Source of the DNA: Planctomycetota bacterium
Lineage (GTDB): Bacteria; Planctomycetota; Phycisphaerae; UBA1845
Assembly (NCBI GenBank): GCA_024278775.1
Contig: JAJRSP010000025.1
Span: 1 to 10,025 of the forward strand
Reading direction: 5' to 3'
DNA length: 10,025 nucleotides
The notes under the pieces are model-generated. The model made no database searches, was not told the origin of the DNA, and worked only from the letters and a program-made list of their open reading frames with translations. Numbering within the stretch: the stretch's first letter is position 1; the number at the start of each line of letters is the position of its first letter. A program made the translations under genes and the position numbers. Shown here in pieces: positions 7,166 to 10,025 of the stretch.

Positions 7166-7768
7166 CTAGCCGGCTTTGGCCGCCAGCGCCTTTTCGATCG
7201 CCGCGACAAGCTCCTGCGCATCGGGGTTCGTGCGGGGTCCAAACTTGGCGATCACCGCCCCGTTTCTGTCGACAAGGTATTTCTGAAAGTTCCATTCCAC
7301 CTGGCCCGCTATGGATTTGTCCGGGTGCTCCGTGAGAAACTTGTAGAGCGGCGCTTGGTCATCACCAGCCACCGACAGTTTCGCGAACATGTCGAACGAC
7401 ACATCAAAGGTCTTCTTGCAAAACGATTTGATCTCGGCGTTGGTTCCCGGCTCCTGCTTGCCGAAATTGTTGGCCGGAAAGCCCAGGATACGCAGCCCCT
7501 TCTCGCCATACTTACGCTGTAATAACTCCAGACCGGAGTAATTTGATTTCGTCAGTCCTCAGCGGCTGGCCACATTGACGATCAGACAGACCTGTCCGCG
7601 ATATTTCGCCAGGCTGACCTCTTCACCGTCGATGGTACGCACTTTGAACTGATGGACCGAAAGGGCCACATCTCTCTTTTTCTCGGGGGGAGGCGTACCT
7701 TTTTCGGAAAACCCAAGCGCAGCGAACAGCGCCGTGCCCGCGAGTACGGAAATAGCCATGTGCATCAT
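7166..7768 (-). CDS. Glutathione peroxidase family selenoprotein with in-frame TGA (Sec) at the catalytic site
   Basis: The gene reads as a 200-residue GPx-family peroxidase if the TGA at 7559-7561 (codon 70) is decoded as selenocysteine. It falls exactly where the family has its catalytic Cys or Sec: VNVASR, TGA, then GLTKSNY. The frame stays open on both sides and both halves are conserved. Gln105 in FGKQEPG, Trp159 and Asn160 in VEWNFQKYLVD complete the catalytic tetrad. Cys117 in IKSFCKK matches the resolving Cys of thioredoxin-dependent GPx enzymes, while the usual FPCN cysteine is Ala (FPANN). Residues 1-22 form a hydrophobic signal-like segment, suggesting export. Start ATG 7768 has AAAGGA 9 bases upstream. 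It probably reduces hydroperoxides. A Cys-to-stop point mutation is the alternative, but nothing else is broken. Ordinary gene finders would split it near 7559. Confidence 0.87.
7521..7543 (-). promoter_or_regulatory. Candidate bacterial SECIS hairpin downstream of the Sec TGA
   Basis: On the coding strand, ACTCC (7539-7535) pairs with GGAGT (7529-7525) around a five-base loop GGUCU (7534-7530). A U-U mismatch and three more A/U pairs (7543-7541 with 7523-7521) extend the stem. There are 24 bases between the TGA and the loop, and the loop begins with G. Both fit the known rules for bacterial SECIS elements, and GGUCU matches the SelB-contacting loop of the E. coli fdhF element as I recall it. 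The same bases encode conserved YSGLE, so part of the structure could be due to coding constraint. Confidence 0.65.
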
Positions 7769-7818
7769 GACATGCGTTCCTTTCTTTTTTGTGTCGAAAC
7801 TGAGCCCTACTCCGCGCA

Positions 7819-7846
7819 AGGTTACCCGCTCCGAAAGTCTCGTCAA
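7819..7846 (-). promoter_or_regulatory. Possible sigma70-type promoter for the GPx selenoprotein gene
   Basis: On the - strand, TTGACG (7846-7841) is followed after 16 bases by TAACCT (7824-7819), about 50 bases upstream of the ATG at 7768. The -35 is good and the -10 weak (3 of 6). It lies in the 265-bp divergent region between this gene and the STAS gene. Confidence 0.3.
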
Positions 7847-7962
7847 TCGAGCACGAGATCGCTTCATAAAAAGGGCGCACGGCAGCTTCAGCGGAAGCAC
7901 GACCCTTCGGGTGCGCTCGAAGAAGGGGACTTCGCGCTTCACCGAGAAAAGGTGCCGCGAGA

Positions 7963-7991
7963 TTGACATTTACGAAATGGTTCGCTACCGT
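7963..7991 (+). promoter_or_regulatory. Possible sigma70-type promoter for the STAS gene
   Basis: A perfect TTGACA (7963-7968) is followed after 17 bases by TACCGT (7986-7991), a weak -10 (3 of 6). The position, about 43 bases before the GTG start at 8034, is suitable. It is the best candidate on this strand in the divergent region, but only the -35 is strong. Confidence 0.35.
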
Positions 7992-8008
7992 CTTGTGCGG
8001 ATGTCGTA

Positions 8009-8028
8009 TGAGGGAGTGTGAGGGAGTG
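8009..8028 (+). repeat. 10-bp tandem duplication carrying the SD box of the STAS gene
   Basis: TGAGGGAGTG occurs twice in direct succession (8009-8018 and 8019-8028). Each copy has a GAGGGAG SD core. The second core ends 7 bases before the GTG start at 8034, the proper spacing, while the first is 10 bases further away. Confidence 0.8.
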
Positions 8029-8033
8029 ACCAC

Positions 8034-8372
8034 GTGACAGTGGACAGTTGGTCAGAACATATTCTCGTGGGAGAGCTTCAGGACGATCCCCTCTTTACGG
8101 ACGACCTCGTTGCGCTTCTGGATGAAGTGGAGGAAAAAACCGACGTTGACGTCGTTCTCAATCTCGCCAACGTCAGCTATCTTAATTCGTCCAATATCGC
8201 CAAGTTGCTCAAGTTGCGTAAGAAGGTCACGGCGAACCGGCACCGGCTCATACTCGCAGGCATTGATACGACGGTCTGGGGGATCTTCCTGGTTACCGGG
8301 CTCGATAAAGTCTTCGAGTTTGCGGAGAGCATTGCCACAGGCCTTGCGGCCGCGCAGATCGGCACCGAGTAG
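8034..8372 (+). CDS. STAS-domain protein (anti-sigma factor antagonist-like)
   Basis: This 112-residue protein is essentially one STAS domain. DVDVVLNLANVSYLNSSNIAKLLKLRKKV (37-65) matches the strand-loop-helix core of SpoIIAA/RsbV proteins, followed by HRLILAGIDTTVWGIFLVTGLDKVFEF (70-96), the typical second half. In SpoIIAA the phosphorylated Ser follows Asp in DSSG; here the loop reads LNSSN, so Ser52 is kept while Asp and Gly are both Asn. The start is GTG 8034, chosen because GAGGGAG lies 7 bases upstream; a GTG two codons later is possible. No anti-sigma kinase, phosphatase or sigma factor is next to it, so its partners are unknown. It is transcribed divergently from the GPx gene and convergently with the membrane/TPR gene (59 bp between the stops). 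A switch in sigma or signalling control is inferred from the family only. Confidence 0.85.
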   Translation: MTVDSWSEHILVGELQDDPLFTDDLVALLDEVEEKTDVDVVLNLANVSYLNSSNIAKLLKLRKKVTANRHRLILAGIDTTVWGIFLVTGLDKVFEFAESIATGLAAAQIGTE

Positions 8373-8431
8373 TATGGCCGTTCCGGGGCATCCTTCCGAA
8401 TTATCTGCTGACATTTTCGACTCAGGTGCGG

Positions 8432-9067
8432 TTAGGGTCTTCTGTTCGTCTTGATCTTCGTGCGGGCGTTTCCGGAAGCCGGCGAGTGCTGTGGTGAGTC
8501 CTCGGACGGAAGACGTTCAATCGCCATAATGGCTTCCCGTCGAAACGCTCCGGTCTTGTCGAGATCGAGTGTGGCCTCCCAGGCGTGGCGTGCTTCCTCA
8601 ATTCGGCCCATGACGACAAGCAGTAGCGCCCACTGCGCCCGAACCGACGGGTCTTCATCATTCCACCGGAGCGCCTCGTGCAGTTGAGCCTCCGCTTCGG
8701 CGAAACGTCGTGCGTCTATGGCCTGTGCCGCCAACGCACAGCAATGAGCCACGTGCTTTCGGCCGGTTTCACCGAGAATATGCCGTCGCCGGTACCAGAC
8801 CACCCATTGCGCTAGCATCCAGACGGCCGCCGCCCCAAACAGAGACGCCAGAGCCAAATACCGGGGCAAGATACCCGGCGCAATCCAAAGGCCCCACAGG
8901 GCGGAGAGCCCCAAGATCGCAAAGACACACGCCATGGCCACGCCCCGTTGATCCTGACGCAGCACGATCAACCCGCTCCCAGGAACTGCGGCATTGAGGC
9001 CCACAGCCCACCATCCCCGGCTTCTGTCGGTCTCGGTGCATGCTGTGAGCGGGGTGTTGTTGGTCAT
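8432..9067 (-). CDS. Membrane protein with three hydrophobic segments and a TPR-like domain, function unknown
   Basis: I do not recognise a named family. From ATG 9067 it is 211 residues. Hydrophobic segments lie at about 19-36 (with NAAVPGSGL, a motif common in small membrane proteins), 43-64 and 69-92, followed by the basic stretch WYRRRH, which probably marks the cytoplasmic side. Residues about 105-170 form two or three amphipathic helix pairs with the TPR-like pattern of Ala and Leu (FAEAEAQLHEALRWNDEDP, then ALLLVVMGRIEEARHAWEATLDLD). The C-terminus (188-211) is polar and disordered-looking. The frame extends to an ATG at 9136, but those 23 residues look non-coding and no SD precedes either start at ideal spacing. 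It is divergent from the lipoprotein gene. A role in protein interaction at the inner membrane is only inferred. Confidence 0.75.
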   Translation of the reverse strand: MTNNTPLTACTETDRSRGWWAVGLNAAVPGSGLIVLRQDQRGVAMACVFAILGLSALWGLWIAPGILPRYLALASLFGAAAVWMLAQWVVWYRRRHILGETGRKHVAHCCALAAQAIDARRFAEAEAQLHEALRWNDEDPSVRAQWALLLVVMGRIEEARHAWEATLDLDKTGAFRREAIMAIERLPSEDSPQHSPASGNARTKIKTNRRP

Positions 9068-9130
9068 TCCGAGATTGTACTCCACTCCGCGTACCTCCCA
9101 AACCCCGCTGCCGATTCGGCTGACTCGATC

Positions 9131-9158
9131 TTGCATTTACGATTCAAGGACCGATAAT
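9131..9158 (+). promoter_or_regulatory. Possible promoter giving a leaderless lipoprotein mRNA
   Basis: TTGCAT (9131-9136) and GATAAT (9153-9158, 5 of 6 to the -10 consensus) are separated by 16 bases. Transcription starting about 7 bases after the -10 would begin at or next to the ATG at 9165. The -35 match is weak. Confidence 0.35.
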
Positions 9159-9164
9159 GAGGGA

Positions 9165-9719
9165 ATGATACACCCCCCCATGCCCAAGGTTCTCGTGCTG
9201 CTCTCGTTGTGCTCGTGCCTGACCGGCTGCGCCTCCGTCGCCCCAACCCCCATGAGCTTTAGCATGCGCCGGGTGGTCACGCCTGATTCGGATTCGGTGT
9301 TTCAGACCGTTCGGTCCACGCTGATCGATCGGGGCTACCGTATCGACACCGCCGAGGCGCAGTCCGGCCGCATCACCACATACCCCATCGACGTGGTGGA
9401 TTCGGAATCATCGCGCGGGGTGGGCGCTTCCCGCGCGCAGCGACGATTGGTCGATGTTCGTATCAGTCGTGAAGGTGAGTCCACTTCGGTCTACTGCCGG
9501 GTGCTTCGGTTACGGCAGACCACCGAAGCGCATCGCCTGCTGGCGGTGGATCAAGGTGCTGATGATCTACCCGGACGGACGCCCATCGAACGGGAAGCCG
9601 CGACCGGTCGTCGTCAGAACACGGTGTGGGAAACCGTAGGCCGAAACAAACCGCACGAGCGTGCCATCCTGTCGGACATCCTCGACCGCCTCGATACGGC
9701 ACCGCGGCCGGACAGGTAA
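9165..9719 (+). CDS. Small putative lipoprotein, function unknown
   Basis: This 184-residue protein begins with a short basic and hydrophobic segment (MPKVLVLLSLCSC from residue 6) and a lipobox LTGC with Cys22, so it should be lipidated and attached to a membrane. Lipidation predicts cleavage before Cys22. The mature part starts with a Pro/Ser linker, followed by a small alpha/beta domain: VFQTVRSTLIDRGYRID (45-61), GRITTYPIDV (68-77) and RLVDVRISREGESTSVYCRV (94-113). The pattern of helix, then Gly-Tyr, then Gly-Arg-Ile-Thr-Thr resembles small outer-membrane lipoproteins of the BamC type, but I cannot assign a family. The C-terminal third is polar, with RRQNTVWETVGRNKPHE. The ATG at 9180 is an alternative start. 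No SD is well placed for either: GAGGGA touches 9165 and is 15 bases from 9180. Confidence 0.78.
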   Translation: MIHPPMPKVLVLLSLCSCLTGCASVAPTPMSFSMRRVVTPDSDSVFQTVRSTLIDRGYRIDTAEAQSGRITTYPIDVVDSESSRGVGASRAQRRLVDVRISREGESTSVYCRVLRLRQTTEAHRLLAVDQGADDLPGRTPIEREAATGRRQNTVWETVGRNKPHERAILSDILDRLDTAPRPDR

Positions 9720-9791
9720 AAAGGTCGGACAAGTGACGCAACGGCGAAGCGCCGACTCTCCTGCGGACGGCAACCAACAGGGCGCGATCGG

Positions 9792-9819
9792 CAAGTGTGT
9801 CGCTCCAAGTGTGTCGCTC
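9792..9819. repeat. 14-bp perfect tandem repeat, two copies
   Basis: CAAGTGTGTCGCTC occurs at 9792-9805 and again at 9806-9819. It directly abuts a second, related tandem repeat starting at 9820. Confidence 0.85.
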
Positions 9820-9843
9820 GTCGTGTCATTCGTCGTGTCATTC
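9820..9843. repeat. 12-bp perfect tandem repeat, two copies
   Basis: GTCGTGTCATTC occurs at 9820-9831 and 9832-9843, directly after the 14-bp repeat. All four units share a GTGTC core, suggesting local slippage or successive duplication. Confidence 0.85.
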
Positions 9844-9892
9844 ATAGTGCGGCATTGGTCATATTCGTGGCATGCGAGATAACATCAGTAGT

Positions 9893-9925
9893 CGTCCCTG
9901 AAAAAGCAATAGTGTGACAGGGACG
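9893..9925. repeat. Inverted repeat with 8-bp arms and 17-base loop
   Basis: CGTCCCTG (9893-9900) pairs perfectly with CAGGGACG (9918-9925) around an A-rich loop. GTCCCTG/CAGGGAC palindromes often lie at the edges of IS200-like or REP-associated transposase genes in environmental bacteria, so this could be the border of such an element continuing beyond the window. No transposase sequence is visible here. Confidence 0.6.
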
Positions 9926-10025
9926 TATGATATCTTCGTTGGCATGGTTGTCGGACGTATTGCCTTTGTCAGCTTGCGGGGGCCATCGTATCCTCGCGTG
10001 GGGTTGAGAGGTTTCCGGCCCGTCC

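Larger units (their letters stand above)
9720..10025. other. 306-bp end region without a recognised gene
   Basis: After the lipoprotein stop there is a small hairpin (9742-9754, CGGCG-AAG-CGCCG) without a T-run, then two adjacent tandem repeats (9792-9843) and an inverted repeat (9893-9925). A frame from ATG 9944 is open to the window edge (27 codons, beginning MVVGRIAFVSL), but I see no family match and no SD, so I do not call it. A short - strand frame over the tandem repeats gives a low-complexity Asn/Asp/Thr-rich start and is not convincing. Confidence 0.6.

Noticed and set aside
7559..7561. Reading the GPx gene as a pseudogene or as two separate genes
   Set aside because: The only defect is one TGA exactly at the catalytic Cys/Sec position; there is no frameshift or further stop, and both halves keep family residues. 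A separate downstream gene would start at a GTG (7402) in the middle of a conserved block.
7769..7969. 67-residue N-terminal extension of the GPx gene to an upstream ATG
   Set aside because: The extension is Arg-rich without family similarity, covers the likely promoter, and would bury the signal-like segment. ATG 7768 has a proper SD.
9567..9845. Short - strand frame beginning MNDTTNDTTSDT over the tandem repeats
   Set aside because: The low-complexity start is the translation of the DNA repeats, the rest overlaps the lipoprotein gene, and there is no supporting SD.

Overview
The window is GC-rich bacterial DNA with densely packed genes and standard TGA termination in at least three genes (the aldehyde dehydrogenase, the RidA protein and xseB). 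Gene content and style suggest a planctomycete or similar environmental bacterium: a eukaryote-like kynurenine pathway, several starts without strong Shine-Dalgarno (SD) sequences, an orphan STAS protein and a membrane-TPR protein. This is an inference; there is no rRNA or other marker gene here.

Left part (1-5140): a tryptophan/kynurenine catabolic cluster in two convergent groups. On the + strand are the 3' part of an aldehyde dehydrogenase of the 2-aminomuconate semialdehyde dehydrogenase type and a RidA-family protein, likely 2-aminomuconate deaminase. On the - strand, in transcription order, are kynureninase (kynU), kynurenine 3-monooxygenase (kmo) and tryptophan 2,3-dioxygenase (kynA). 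Together they cover tryptophan to N-formylkynurenine, kynurenine to 3-hydroxyanthranilate, and the late aminomuconate steps. Kynurenine formamidase, 3-hydroxyanthranilate dioxygenase and ACMS decarboxylase are not in the window and may lie to the left. A near-perfect 33-bp palindrome lies between kmo and kynA.

Middle part (5231-7768, - strand): xseA and xseB, the exonuclease VII subunits, separated by 2 bp. Upstream of them is a glutathione peroxidase gene whose catalytic cysteine codon is replaced by an in-frame TGA. The frame stays open and conserved on both sides of the TGA, and a hairpin with a GGUCU loop begins shortly downstream. This is best read as a bacterial selenoprotein with its SECIS element, not as a pseudogene. 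It is the most interesting item in the window.

Right part (8034-10025): a small STAS-domain protein (+), a convergent membrane protein with TPR-like helices (-), and a divergent small lipoprotein (+) that may be translated from a leaderless mRNA. The last 306 bases hold no recognised gene, only two short tandem repeats and an inverted repeat.
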